In this document: positions 18,744 to 28,395 of the stretch, piece after piece
Layout: each line of letters begins with the position of its first letter
Position numbering within the stretch: position 1 is the first letter of the stretch
DNA from: an uncultured Oscillospiraceae bacterium
GTDB taxonomy: Bacteria > Bacillota > Clostridia > Oscillospirales > Oscillospiraceae
Length of the DNA stretch: 64,000 nucleotides
Direction of reading: 5' to 3'
Assembly: GCA_947625815.1 (NCBI GenBank)
Contig: CANQPU010000006.1
Location: forward strand, 47,085 to 111,084
Notes under the pieces: model-generated
Database searches by the model: none
What the model was told of the DNA's origin: nothing
Seen by the model: the letters and a program-made list of their open reading frames with translations, nothing else
Translations under genes and position numbers: made by a program

Positions 18744-20123
18744 ATGGACAGAATTTCCGAGCTTGAGACTTTTATAAACAGTAAGAGCCGCTGCCACCTC
18801 ATCGGCATCGGCGGGGTGTCCATGTCGCCTTTGGCGAAGGTGCTCCACATGAGCGGCATCCCCGTCACCGGATCCGACATCACGGAGAGCGACGCCGTCC
18901 GGGACCTGCGTGAGCAGGGAATCGCCGTGTCCATCGGGCACAGGAGCGAGAACGTGGTGGGGGCGGCCTACATCATCCGCACCGCCGCCGCCCATGACGA
19001 CAACCCGGAGGTGGAGTATGCCCGGGACAACGGCATCCCCGTCTTTGAGAGGGCGGAGGCCTGGGGCGTCATCATGCGCCGGTACAAAAACGCCCTGTGC
19101 ATCTCCGGCACCCACGGGAAGACCACCACCACCTCCATGTGCACCCATATCCTCATGGCCGCCGGGCTTGACCCCACGGTCATGATCGGCGGGACCCTGG
19201 CGCTTCTCCACGCCGGCTACCGGGTGGGCAAGGGCGACACCATCGTGCTGGAGTCCTGCGAATACTATAACTCCTTCCTCAGCTTTTCCCCCACTATCGC
19301 GGTGATCCTGGACGTGGACGCGGACCATCTGGACTTTTTCAAGGACCTGGAGGATGTGAAAAAGTCCTTCCGGGCCTTTGCCAATCTGGTCCCCAGCTAC
19401 ACCGGCTGTGTCATCGCCAATATCGACGACAAGAACACGATGGACGCCATCGACGGGCTCCGCCGGCGCGTGGTGACCTTCGGCTTCTCGCCCCGGGCGG
19501 ACATCCGGGCCAAAAACCTGGAGACGGTGAACGGCGTCAGCGAGTTTGACGTGGTGTACAAGATGAAGACCTACTGCCACATCAGACTGGACATACCGGG
19601 GCTTCATAACGTGAAAAACGCCCTGGCCGCGGCGGCCGCCGCCATTGAGCTGGGCGTCCCGGGCGAGGCGGTGTCCCGCGGGCTTGCCGCCTTCCACGGC
19701 GCGGCGCGGCGGTTTGAGTATAAGGGCCGGATGAACGGTGCGAAGGTCTACGACGACTACGCCCACCACCCCGGTGAGCTCCACGCCCTGCTGGATGCCG
19801 TTCGGGGCATCACGGACGGGCGGGTGCTGCTGGCCTTCCAGCCCCACACCTATTCCCGCACCAAGCTGCTTTTTGACGACTTCGTCACCGAGCTTTCCCG
19901 CGCCGACAAGGTCTACCTGGCGGAGATCTACGCCGCGCGGGAGACGAATACCGTGGGCATCTCCTCCTCCGACCTGGCCGCCGCCATCCCCGGCGCTGTC
20001 TTCTGCCCCACTCTGGAGGAGCTGAAAGAGGACCTGCGCCGCGACGTGCGCCCGGGCGACCTGGTGCTCACGGTCGGCGCCGGAAATATCTACACCGTCT
20101 GCGACGACCTCATCGATCGATAA
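18744..20123 (+). CDS. murC: UDP-N-acetylmuramate--L-alanine ligase
   Basis: 459 residues. ATP-dependent addition of L-alanine to UDP-MurNAc, the first peptide step of peptidoglycan synthesis. The N-terminal HLIGIGGVSMSPLAKVL binds the UDP moiety, GTHGKTTTTSM is the ATP P-loop of Mur ligases, and YDDYAHHPGEL is conserved in the third domain. The start at 18744 (MDRISE) has a GGAG site. The 13-codon extension from 18705 lies in the untranslated leader just after the -10 box. A terminator follows, so murC is transcribed alone. Confidence 0.97.
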   Translation: MDRISELETFINSKSRCHLIGIGGVSMSPLAKVLHMSGIPVTGSDITESDAVRDLREQGIAVSIGHRSENVVGAAYIIRTAAAHDDNPEVEYARDNGIPVFERAEAWGVIMRRYKNALCISGTHGKTTTTSMCTHILMAAGLDPTVMIGGTLALLHAGYRVGKGDTIVLESCEYYNSFLSFSPTIAVILDVDADHLDFFKDLEDVKKSFRAFANLVPSYTGCVIANIDDKNTMDAIDGLRRRVVTFGFSPRADIRAKNLETVNGVSEFDVVYKMKTYCHIRLDIPGLHNVKNALAAAAAAIELGVPGEAVSRGLAAFHGAARRFEYKGRMNGAKVYDDYAHHPGELHALLDAVRGITDGRVLLAFQPHTYSRTKLLFDDFVTELSRADKVYLAEIYAARETNTVGISSSDLAAAIPGAVFCPTLEELKEDLRRDVRPGDLVLTVGAGNIYTVCDDLIDR

Positions 20124-20130
20124 GCGCTGT

Positions 20131-20162
20131 CCCGCCCTTTCAAATGGGGCGGGCTTTTTTGT
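20131..20162 (+). terminator. Rho-independent terminator of murC
   Basis: CCCGCCC (20131-20137) pairs with GGGCGGG (20147-20153), and a run of T follows. Confidence 0.93.
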
Positions 20163-20164
20163 TG

Positions 20165-20282
20165 AGGCGCGGACCCGGGAGAGCTGCTTTTCTCCCGGAT
20201 CCGCGCCGCCGCGCCATAAAATATGCGGTCAAACGGAGCAAAACCGGAATTTCGCTGCGCTTGGCCGCATATTTCTGTTTGA
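20165..20282. repeat. Two long hairpins between murC and the LacI-family gene
   Basis: First hairpin: GGCGCGGA...CCGGGAGA pairs with TCTCCCGG...TCCGCGCC (about 20165-20207). Second: ATATGCGG at 20221-20228 pairs with CCGCATAT at about 20265-20272, extended by GTCAAAC/GTTTGAC on the outside with one-base offsets (to about 20282). Neither has a T run. They lie between genes in convergent orientation and may act as 3'-end structures of the regulator transcript. Confidence 0.6.
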
Positions 20283-20304
20283 CAGGACCGCCGCGGCCGT
20301 GACC

Positions 20305-21336
20305 TCAGCGGGAGGTGGAGGCCCGCAGGAGCGGGACGGTGTTGACGTAGGTGGTGCGGTAAGGACGGTCGGGGTTCTCCAGACGGTCCAGGAGGATCTC
20401 GGCGGCCAGCCGGCCGATGTCGGCGCCCGGGATCTGCGCTGTGGTGAGGGCGGGCTCCACCACGGCCGATTGCGGGGTCCCGTCAAAGCCCGCCACCATG
20501 ACCCGCCCGGGGATGGACACGCCCATCTGCTTCAGGGCGGCCATCACGTGCAGGGCGATGTAGTCGTTGGCGCACACGAGCCCGTCGGGGAGAACGGGCA
20601 TCTTCTGGAGCTTTTCGATGTACCACTCCGGGTCGCTGTACTCCGGGCCGTCCTTGTCCAGGATGCTCAGGTCCCGGTCCAGCGTCAGGCTGGCCTTATC
20701 CAGGGCCAGGTTGAAGCCGATCCACCGCTCGTGGAAGCTGTTGCAGTGGTTCGAGTCCCCCACGAAGCCCAGCCGCCACGCGCCGGACTCGATGATCCGG
20801 TTGACCATGGTGATGGTGCTGGCCACGTTCTCCATGGAGATCAGGTCGTATTTGAGCAGCGACGTGTTGGCCCCGGCGTAAGCGTCCACAAAGATGGCCG
20901 GAATGCCCAGACGACATATCATCTCAAGATAGGGCCTGCTGAAAAGCTCGATGCCGAGGATCCCCGCCGTCTGCTCCAGAGAGATGTGGGCGGGAAGGCG
21001 GTTCTGGGAAAATTCCTCCTCCGTCAGCTCGTACATCATCAGCGTGTAGCCAGCGCGGCTGAGCTGGGCGGCGAAGGCCGGCACGAAGAAGGTGCCGAAG
21101 TGGTAGTCCGAGGGCATGTGGCTCGTGAAAAGGGCTATGTTCTGGGCGCGCGGTTCGCCCTTCGCCTGATCGTCGTCGGGGATCTGCCGGTAGCCCAGCG
21201 CCTGGGCCTTTTCCAGTACCATCCTCCGCGTAGCCTCCGGCACAGCGCCCCTGCCGTTGAAGATCTTGGAGACCGTGTTGCGGGAAAGCCCGCAGGAATC
21301 GGCAATGTCCTGCATGGTCACGCGCCTGAGCGCCAT
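20305..21336 (-). CDS. LacI-family transcriptional regulator of the fructan operon
   Basis: 343 residues. The N-terminal LacI helix-turn-helix VTMQDIADSCGLSRNTVSKIFNGRG (residues 6-30) with the hinge VLEKAQALGYR is followed by a periplasmic-binding-protein-like effector domain. Motifs in that domain include the ANDYIALHVMAALKQMG core and VMVAGFDGTPQS. It is divergent from the sugar ABC/GH32 operon and shares a 299-bp intergenic region containing repeated TGTAAACTT boxes, so it most likely represses that operon until a fructose-containing sugar or its phosphate is bound. The effector is inferred only from the neighbours. Confidence 0.92.
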   Translation of the reverse strand: MALRRVTMQDIADSCGLSRNTVSKIFNGRGAVPEATRRMVLEKAQALGYRQIPDDDQAKGEPRAQNIALFTSHMPSDYHFGTFFVPAFAAQLSRAGYTLMMYELTEEEFSQNRLPAHISLEQTAGILGIELFSRPYLEMICRLGIPAIFVDAYAGANTSLLKYDLISMENVASTITMVNRIIESGAWRLGFVGDSNHCNSFHERWIGFNLALDKASLTLDRDLSILDKDGPEYSDPEWYIEKLQKMPVLPDGLVCANDYIALHVMAALKQMGVSIPGRVMVAGFDGTPQSAVVEPALTTAQIPGADIGRLAAEILLDRLENPDRPYRTTYVNTVPLLRASTSR

Positions 21337-21372
21337 GATATATCCCCCCTCATTTCTTTATTTCACCATTTT

Positions 21373-21401
21373 ACTATATCATAGTCCAAATGAAAAATCA
21401 A
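21373..21401 (-). promoter_or_regulatory. Promoter of the LacI-family regulator
   Basis: On the minus strand: TTGATT, 17-nt spacer, TATAGT. It lies 36 nt before the regulator start and next to the TGTAAACTT box at 21413, which fits autoregulation. Confidence 0.6.
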
Positions 21402-21412
21402 GATGTGCATTT

Positions 21413-21582
21413 TGTAAACTTGCAAAAATGTTATTGTTACGTTTGCACAAAATTTTAGTTAATTTTTTGGCCAAGTTTACATTTTTGATATTTGAGTAAA
21501 ACTTCTGTTGACATTTCGTAAATTTTAGATTACAATATCCACAGAAAATGTAACATTGATGTAAACTTAACCCAGTTACATT
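21413..21582. promoter_or_regulatory. Repeated operator-like boxes in the divergent region
   Basis: TGTAAACTT occurs at 21413-21421 and 21560-21568 on the plus strand and in reverse at 21473-21481, with related GTAAATTTT and GTTTGCAC elements between. AATGTAAC (21547-21554) and GTTACATT (21575-21582) form a dyad just downstream of the operon promoter. This spread of half-sites around two promoters is what a looping LacI-type repressor would use. Binding is inferred. Confidence 0.5.
21508..21536 (+). promoter_or_regulatory. Main promoter of the fructan operon
   Basis: TTGACA (21508-21513), exactly 17 nt, TACAAT (21531-21536): a near-consensus sigma-A promoter. The leader is about 90 nt to the start at 21636 and contains the TGTAAACTT box at 21560, so repression can act by blocking initiation or clearance. 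Confidence 0.85.
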
Positions 21583-21635
21583 ACCACAAAAATTCCCCAA
21601 AAAACGCGAAAAAACCAATAGGAGGTAAGAAGTCC

Positions 21636-22823
<1,188 letters not shown>

Positions 22824-22862
22824 TCGGCGAGCGTGACAAAAAAGCTGAAAGGAGAACAAGAT

Positions 22863-23843
22863 ATGCGAAAAGTAAAAGACGGCCCCTCCGCCGAGGCGCT
22901 GGCGCTGGATCCCACGAGCCGCGGGGCGAAGTCCCGCAGGATGTGGAGAAGGCTCCGGGATAACCACCCCTTCCTCATCATGATCTTCCCCGCCGTTCTG
23001 GTGGTCTTCCTCTTCAACTACCTGCCCATCTACGGCGTGCTCATTGCCTTCCAGGACTTCATGCCCGGCGACCAGATCATCGGCCCCTACACCCACTGGA
23101 TCGGCTTTGAGCACTTCAAGCGCTTCTTCACCGACGTGCAGTTCTGGCCCCTGATGAAGAACACCTTCCTGCTGTGCATCATCGGCTTCGTCATCGGCTT
23201 CCCGCTGCCCATCATCATCGCCCTGATGCTCAACGCCATGAAGAGCAAAAAGGCCGGCAAGGTCCTCCAGACCATTTTCAACGGGCCCCACTTCATCTCT
23301 CTGGTGGTCCTGGTCGGTATGCTGACCCTGTTCTTCGGCCGCTATGGCCTGGTGAACAACATCGCCGCCAGCCTTGGCGGGGAACGGTACTCCTACTTCC
23401 TGGAGAGCAAGGCCTTCCGGCCCATGTACATCCTGTCCTCCAACTGGCAGGACTTCGGCTGGAGCGCCATCATCTACATCGCGGCCCTCTCCAATGTGGA
23501 CCCCGGTCAGCATGAGGCGGCCATCCTGGACGGCGCCTCCCGGTTCCAGCGGGTGATCCACGTGGACCTGCCGGCCATCATGCCGATGATCTCCGTCATG
23601 CTCATCATGTCCATCGGCGGCCTTATGGGCGTGGGCTACGAGAAGGTCCTCCTGATGATGACCGACGGCAACCTGGAGGTCAGCGAGATCATCGCCACCT
23701 ACGTCTACAAGCAGGGCCTCACCGGCGTGCCCAACCAGGGCTACGCCACCGCCATCGGCCTCTTTAACTCCATCATCAACGTGGTCCTGCTCATCATCGC
23801 CAACACCACGTCCAAGAAGTTCTCTGAGAATTCCCTGTGGTAA
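22863..23843 (+). CDS. Carbohydrate ABC transporter permease (LplB/CUT1 family)
   Basis: 326 residues. Six membrane helices, beginning with FLIMIFPAVLVVFLFNYLPIY. The EAA loop that contacts the ATPase reads EAAILDGASRFQRVIHVDLPAI near residue 218. This is the LplB-type inner-membrane permease used for oligosaccharides or glycan fragments. AAAGGAG precedes ATG 22863; the longer in-frame start at 22833 has no ribosome site. Confidence 0.93.
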   Translation: MRKVKDGPSAEALALDPTSRGAKSRRMWRRLRDNHPFLIMIFPAVLVVFLFNYLPIYGVLIAFQDFMPGDQIIGPYTHWIGFEHFKRFFTDVQFWPLMKNTFLLCIIGFVIGFPLPIIIALMLNAMKSKKAGKVLQTIFNGPHFISLVVLVGMLTLFFGRYGLVNNIAASLGGERYSYFLESKAFRPMYILSSNWQDFGWSAIIYIAALSNVDPGQHEAAILDGASRFQRVIHVDLPAIMPMISVMLIMSIGGLMGVGYEKVLLMMTDGNLEVSEIIATYVYKQGLTGVPNQGYATAIGLFNSIINVVLLIIANTTSKKFSENSLW

Positions 23844-23857
23844 AGGAGGAGAAAGCG

Positions 23858-24769
23858 ATGTCAGTCAAACAAGAAACGAAAAAACGCGGGCCCATCCGGC
23901 TCGGCACGGGCGACAAGGTCTTCTACGCCATCAACACCATCTTCCTGGGGCTCATGGCCCTCATCGTCCTCTATCCTCTCTACTTCATCGTCATCGCCTC
24001 CATCTCCGACCCGGACGCGGTGCTGGCCGGCAAGGTCATCCTCTACCCGATGCAGCTCACCCTGGACGGCTTCAAGATGATTTTGCAGCGCACGGACATC
24101 TGGACGGGGTATCTGAACACCATCATCTACACCGCCATCACCGTGGTGCTGGCCCTGCTCGTCACCGTCCCCGCCGGCTGGGCGCTGAGCCGCAAGACTC
24201 TCCCCGGCAAGAAGTTCTGGATGATCTACTTCATCATCCCCATGTTCTTCGGCGGCGGCCTCATCCCGTTCTATAACGTCATGAGCTCTTTGGGACTCGT
24301 GGGCTCCATGTGGGCCGTGATCCTCCCCTCCATCCTCTCGGTGTGGAACCTCTTCATGACCAAGACGTTCTTTGAGTCCTCCATCCCCGACGGGCTCATC
24401 GAGGCGGCCAAGATCGACGGAGCGGGGGAGTACAGGGTCTTCACCTCCCTGGTGCTGCCCCTCAGTAAAGCCATCCTCGCCGTCATGGCCCTCTACTACG
24501 CCATCGGCCAGTGGAACAGCTACTTCAACGCCATGATCTTCCTCCAGGACGAGACAAAATATCCCCTCCAGCTGGTCCTCAAGGAGATCCTCATCGCCTC
24601 CGAGAACACCACCGGCGGCTCCGGCGAGACCATCGTGGAGCAGTTCCGCCTGGCCAACCAGCTCAAATACGTATCCGTCATCGTCTCCAGCGTCCCGGTG
24701 CTGTGCCTCTACCCCTTCGTCCAGAAGTACTTCAGCCAGGGCGTCATGATCGGCTCTTTGAAGGGCTAA
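23858..24769 (+). CDS. Carbohydrate ABC transporter permease (LplC/CUT1 family)
   Basis: 303 residues, partner permease of the preceding gene. Six membrane helices. EAAKIDGAGEYRVFTSLVLPLSKAIL near residue 184 is the EAA loop, and the protein ends YFSQGVMIGSLKG, characteristic of LplC/YtcP-type permeases. AAAGGAGG is correctly placed before ATG 23858; 23837 is in frame but overlaps the upstream gene. A heterodimer with the LplB-like protein is expected. Confidence 0.93.
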   Translation: MSVKQETKKRGPIRLGTGDKVFYAINTIFLGLMALIVLYPLYFIVIASISDPDAVLAGKVILYPMQLTLDGFKMILQRTDIWTGYLNTIIYTAITVVLALLVTVPAGWALSRKTLPGKKFWMIYFIIPMFFGGGLIPFYNVMSSLGLVGSMWAVILPSILSVWNLFMTKTFFESSIPDGLIEAAKIDGAGEYRVFTSLVLPLSKAILAVMALYYAIGQWNSYFNAMIFLQDETKYPLQLVLKEILIASENTTGGSGETIVEQFRLANQLKYVSVIVSSVPVLCLYPFVQKYFSQGVMIGSLKG

Positions 24770-24794
24770 CATAACTTTAGGAGGTTATCACAAC

Positions 24795-26480
24795 ATGAAA
24801 AAAATCATCACCATCCTGCTTCTGGCCGCCATGGTCCTGACCCTGGCGTCCTGCGGCGACGGCAAGAAGGACGACCGCGCGGACTCCGGGATCGACGCCC
24901 TCAAGTCCGACTACGGTTATCAGTGGGAGGACACCTCGGCCCCCATCCTCAATGAGAAGGGCGCCCAGGAGATCTCCTTCAACGTCTACTCCTCCAAGAA
25001 CGCCTCCGCCAAGGACTACAACGACATGAAGATCATGCAGGATCTTTTTGAGAGCACCAATGTCTATGTGGACTGGCAGAACGTGTCCGAGTCCGTCTAC
25101 GGCCAGCAGAAGAACCTGATCTTCGGCAACGCCGACGAGCGCCCCGACGCCATCTACCACGCGGGCATGACCGCCGGCGAGATCATCAAGTACGCCCAGC
25201 GCCATATGCTCCTGCCCATCAGCGACTACCTTGAGTACATGCCCAACTTCAAGAAGATCCTGGACGAGCGCCCCGACATCAAGGCGCAGTTAACCTCCGA
25301 GGACGGCAAGATCTACTCCCTGCCCCGGGTGGAGGAGATGGGCCTTCTCCAGAGCCCCAACATCCTCTTCCTCAATAAGAACTGGGCCGCCGCGGCCATC
25401 AAGGCCGGCGCCGTCTCCGGCGTCACCGAGGCCGACCTTAAAGACGGCATCTCCCTCACCGCCGCCCAGGCCGAGGCCCTGATGACCTACTTCCGCGACA
25501 ACGACATGAACGGCAACGGCAAGGCCGACGACGAGCGCCCCATGATCTTCGTCTACAACAACTGGCAGGGCAACCAGTGCGACCTCTACGGTATGTTCGG
25601 TCTCAACGACAACCTGGAGCACCGGGTCGTGGTGGACGGCAAGATCACCTACACCGTTCAGGACGACCGCTTCAAGGAGGCCACCAACTTCATCGCCGAC
25701 TGGGTCAACAAGAACCTCATCGACAAGGTCTCCCTGGAGATCGCCCAGGACAACTTCCTGGCCCAGGGCAGGGCCAATGAGAGCTACGGCTTCTTCTACT
25801 GGTGGGAGAGCGAGACGGTCGTTTCCCACCCCGAGAACTACATCGTCTGCGCCCCGCTCATCGGCCCTGACGGCAAGTCCCAGACCGCCTGCGTCTCCAA
25901 TAACCCCGAGATCAGCACCGGCGAGGTCATCATCTTCGCCGACACCCCCAACGTGGAGGTCCTGTGCACCTACTTTGACCGCTACTACGATCCCATGGTC
26001 TCCGCGCAGATCAACTACGGCCCCATCGGCATCGTCTATGAGGAGGAGCTGGACGCCAACGGTATGCTGGTCCAGAAGGAGATCCCCGAGGGCATGAGCG
26101 CCGACGACCTTCGCCTTCAAAACGCGCCTCTCGGCATCATCTACCTCTCCGACTACGCCTGGGAGCACGTGGTCAACATGGAGCCCCGCGCCAAGCTGCG
26201 CCTGGAGCGCCTGGACGCCTATGTCACCCCCTACATCCCCGCTGGCGTGACCCCCACCCCCAACCTCCAGTTCACCCTTGACGAGCTCAACACCCTGACC
26301 AATTATGAGTCCGCCCTGAACGACTACATCCGCACCAACCTCATCAAGTGGCTGATGAACGGCGGCGTCTCCGACAGCGACTGGGCCGCCTTCCAGAAGG
26401 ATCTGACCGGCCGGACGCATCTGGACGAGATCAAGGGCGTCTACCAGGCCGCCTACGACAGATATGTCGCCACCAAGTAA
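24795..26480 (+). CDS. Extracellular solute-binding lipoprotein of the ABC transporter (LplA type)
   Basis: 561 residues. The signal peptide ends in lipobox LASC (MKKIITILLLAAMVLTLASCG), so it is anchored outside the membrane. The large type-1 solute-binding fold is of the LplA/YtcQ kind (about 550 residues, longer than maltose-binding proteins). NDMNGNGKADDERP near residue 236 resembles the calcium-binding loop common in these proteins. It follows the permeases after an AGGAGG site at 24780 and delivers fructan-derived oligosaccharides if the neighbouring GH32 enzymes set the specificity. Confidence 0.92.
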   Translation: MKKIITILLLAAMVLTLASCGDGKKDDRADSGIDALKSDYGYQWEDTSAPILNEKGAQEISFNVYSSKNASAKDYNDMKIMQDLFESTNVYVDWQNVSESVYGQQKNLIFGNADERPDAIYHAGMTAGEIIKYAQRHMLLPISDYLEYMPNFKKILDERPDIKAQLTSEDGKIYSLPRVEEMGLLQSPNILFLNKNWAAAAIKAGAVSGVTEADLKDGISLTAAQAEALMTYFRDNDMNGNGKADDERPMIFVYNNWQGNQCDLYGMFGLNDNLEHRVVVDGKITYTVQDDRFKEATNFIADWVNKNLIDKVSLEIAQDNFLAQGRANESYGFFYWWESETVVSHPENYIVCAPLIGPDGKSQTACVSNNPEISTGEVIIFADTPNVEVLCTYFDRYYDPMVSAQINYGPIGIVYEEELDANGMLVQKEIPEGMSADDLRLQNAPLGIIYLSDYAWEHVVNMEPRAKLRLERLDAYVTPYIPAGVTPTPNLQFTLDELNTLTNYESALNDYIRTNLIKWLMNGGVSDSDWAAFQKDLTGRTHLDEIKGVYQAAYDRYVATK

Positions 26481-26492
26481 GGAGAGTGCTCT

Positions 26493-28325
26493 ATGAAAAA
26501 GTGCAGTAAAATCATGGCTTTGCTCCTGGGCCTTGTGATGGTCCTGAGTCTGGCCGCCTGCGGCGGCGACGGCGACGGCGGCGAGAACACCGCCCCCAAG
26601 ATCTCCGGCGTGGCCGACCAGGCCGTGGAGGCCGGCAGCCAGTTTGACGCCCTGGCCGGCGTCACCGCCTCGGATGCCGAGGACGGGGACCTGACGGGCA
26701 TGATCACCGTAAAAAGCCTCCCCGAGCTCACCTTCTCCAATGGCAAGACCACCCCGGAAAGCGCCGGCTCCTATGAGCTGACGTACTCCGTCACCGACAA
26801 GGGCGGCAAGACCGCCGAGGCCTACGCCACTCTGACCGTCACCCGCAAGACCGGCGATGCGGTGGAGTTCATGAACATCGACTTTGCCGACTACACCCCC
26901 GACACCCACGGCTGGGCCGCCAGCATCGCGGACGGCGTCCAGGCCGCCGGCGAGGCGAAAGAGGGCGCCTTCGTCTTCGACATCACCGATCCCGGCGCCG
27001 GCGACGGCGACATCCAGCTGAAAAAGGCTGGCGTGGCTGTCAAGCCCGCCGACTACAAGCTCAAGATCTGGGCAAAGTCCACCAAGGAGACTTACGCCCA
27101 CATGTTCGCCCGCAACGAGGCGGAGGAGGGCTGGGTCCTCTTCGGAGATACCTACAACCAGAAGATCGGCACCTCCGTCACCCCCATTGAGCTCAACTTC
27201 ACCGTTACCGCCGAGGGCACCGCGGAGCTCATACTGAACCTGGGCAAGATCACGCCCAACCCCGATAACCCCGCCAATACCACCCCCGCCGACTTCACCG
27301 TTACCATCGACAAGATCGAGCTTTACGAGGTCACCGGCACCGATACCCAGGTCCCCGTCTACACCAATGACTACTCCGCCCCCAGCGCCACGGCTCTCGC
27401 CATCAGCGCCGGTGACGGCGCCAACGCCTCCGTGGCCGGGAACGTCTTCACCATCGCCAATTACCCCACCGAGGGCGGCGGTGTCTGGAGCATCAAGGCC
27501 GACATGGCCCTGGAGGGCGTCACCGTGGAGGCCGGAACCAAGTATTATTACAAGGTCACGCTGGTTTCCGAAAACGACCAGGCCGGCGAGCTCCTTGTCG
27601 AGAGCGCCGCTCTGGCCGACCAGGCCCGGGCCAACTTCAACGGCCTTGAGCTGAAGGCCGGCGAGGAGAAGACCATCGAGAACGTGTTCACCGCCGAAAA
27701 GGGCGTGGATGACCCCGTCATCCGGATGCAGATCGGCAACCCCGCCGCCGACGTCACCGCCAACACCATCACCGTCAAGAGCGTGGAGTTCGGCAAGCTG
27801 GAGGGCGACAAGAAGACCAACAAGACCATCGACAGCTTCAGCATGAGCGCCACCTCCGCCCATTCCGCGGCGGACCCCAACTACATCTGGACCACCTTCA
27901 ACGGCACCGACGAGGATAATGAGCTGGGCGTGGGCACCCTCTGGACCGAGGGCGGCAAGCTCTACTACCGCATCGACCAGGGCGGCAACACCGACTTCCA
28001 TAACAAGCTCATCGTCGGTCACGGCGGCAACAAGCTCACCCTGCCCGCTGACAGCTACTTCACCGTCACCGTCACCGGCAAGGCCACAAAGCCCGTGTCC
28101 TGCGGCTTCTTCCTCAACCCCATGGGCGGCTGGGATCCCAGGCTCTCCGAGGGGATAGACTTCACCACCGAGGAGCAGACCTTTACCTTCGAGACCACCG
28201 ACACGCTCATCATGGATATGGACTTTGAGATGCTGTTCCAGTTCGGCTCCGCGGACCTTGCTGCCATGGGCGAGGTCACCATCGAGATCTCAGACATCAC
28301 CATCTATCAGAGAAGCGTGATGTAA
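26493..28325 (+). CDS. Modular surface lipoprotein with Ig-like and CBM-like domains
   Basis: 610 residues. Lipobox LAAC at the end of a 22-residue signal peptide (MKKCSKIMALLLGLVMVLSL). Next comes an Ig-like DUF5011 domain (about 33-120; pattern SDAEDGDLTG...YSVTDKGGKTAEAYATLTV). Then there are three beta-sandwich segments of about 150 residues resembling carbohydrate-binding modules (about 125-285, 288-445, 448-610). The first, with VEFMNIDFADYTPDTHGWAA, has CBM4/9-like features. No catalytic motif was recognised. It probably captures fructan at the cell surface beside the binding protein and secreted GH32. The CBM assignment is by pattern only. Confidence 0.7.
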   Translation: MKKCSKIMALLLGLVMVLSLAACGGDGDGGENTAPKISGVADQAVEAGSQFDALAGVTASDAEDGDLTGMITVKSLPELTFSNGKTTPESAGSYELTYSVTDKGGKTAEAYATLTVTRKTGDAVEFMNIDFADYTPDTHGWAASIADGVQAAGEAKEGAFVFDITDPGAGDGDIQLKKAGVAVKPADYKLKIWAKSTKETYAHMFARNEAEEGWVLFGDTYNQKIGTSVTPIELNFTVTAEGTAELILNLGKITPNPDNPANTTPADFTVTIDKIELYEVTGTDTQVPVYTNDYSAPSATALAISAGDGANASVAGNVFTIANYPTEGGGVWSIKADMALEGVTVEAGTKYYYKVTLVSENDQAGELLVESAALADQARANFNGLELKAGEEKTIENVFTAEKGVDDPVIRMQIGNPAADVTANTITVKSVEFGKLEGDKKTNKTIDSFSMSATSAHSAADPNYIWTTFNGTDEDNELGVGTLWTEGGKLYYRIDQGGNTDFHNKLIVGHGGNKLTLPADSYFTVTVTGKATKPVSCGFFLNPMGGWDPRLSEGIDFTTEEQTFTFETTDTLIMDMDFEMLFQFGSADLAAMGEVTIEISDITIYQRSVM

Positions 28326-28334
28326 GCCGGCCTC

Positions 28335-28368
28335 ACAGAGGGGATGAGAGCGATCCCATCCCCTCTGT
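28335..28368 (+). repeat. Intercistronic hairpin in the fructan operon
   Basis: ACAGAGGGGATG (28335-28346) pairs perfectly with CATCCCCTCTGT (28357-28368) around a 10-nt loop. No T run follows, so it looks like a processing or stability element separating the transporter and enzyme halves of the operon rather than a full terminator. Confidence 0.7.
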
Positions 28369-28395
28369 CGGTGTAAATTCAAGACGGAGGATACC

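Noticed and set aside
25290..28022. 910-residue minus-strand frame opposite the lipoprotein genes
   Set aside because: Low-complexity Gly/Val/Asp-rich mirror of two lipoprotein genes with signal peptides on the plus strand. The 30797-33517 minus-strand frame is the same kind of shadow.
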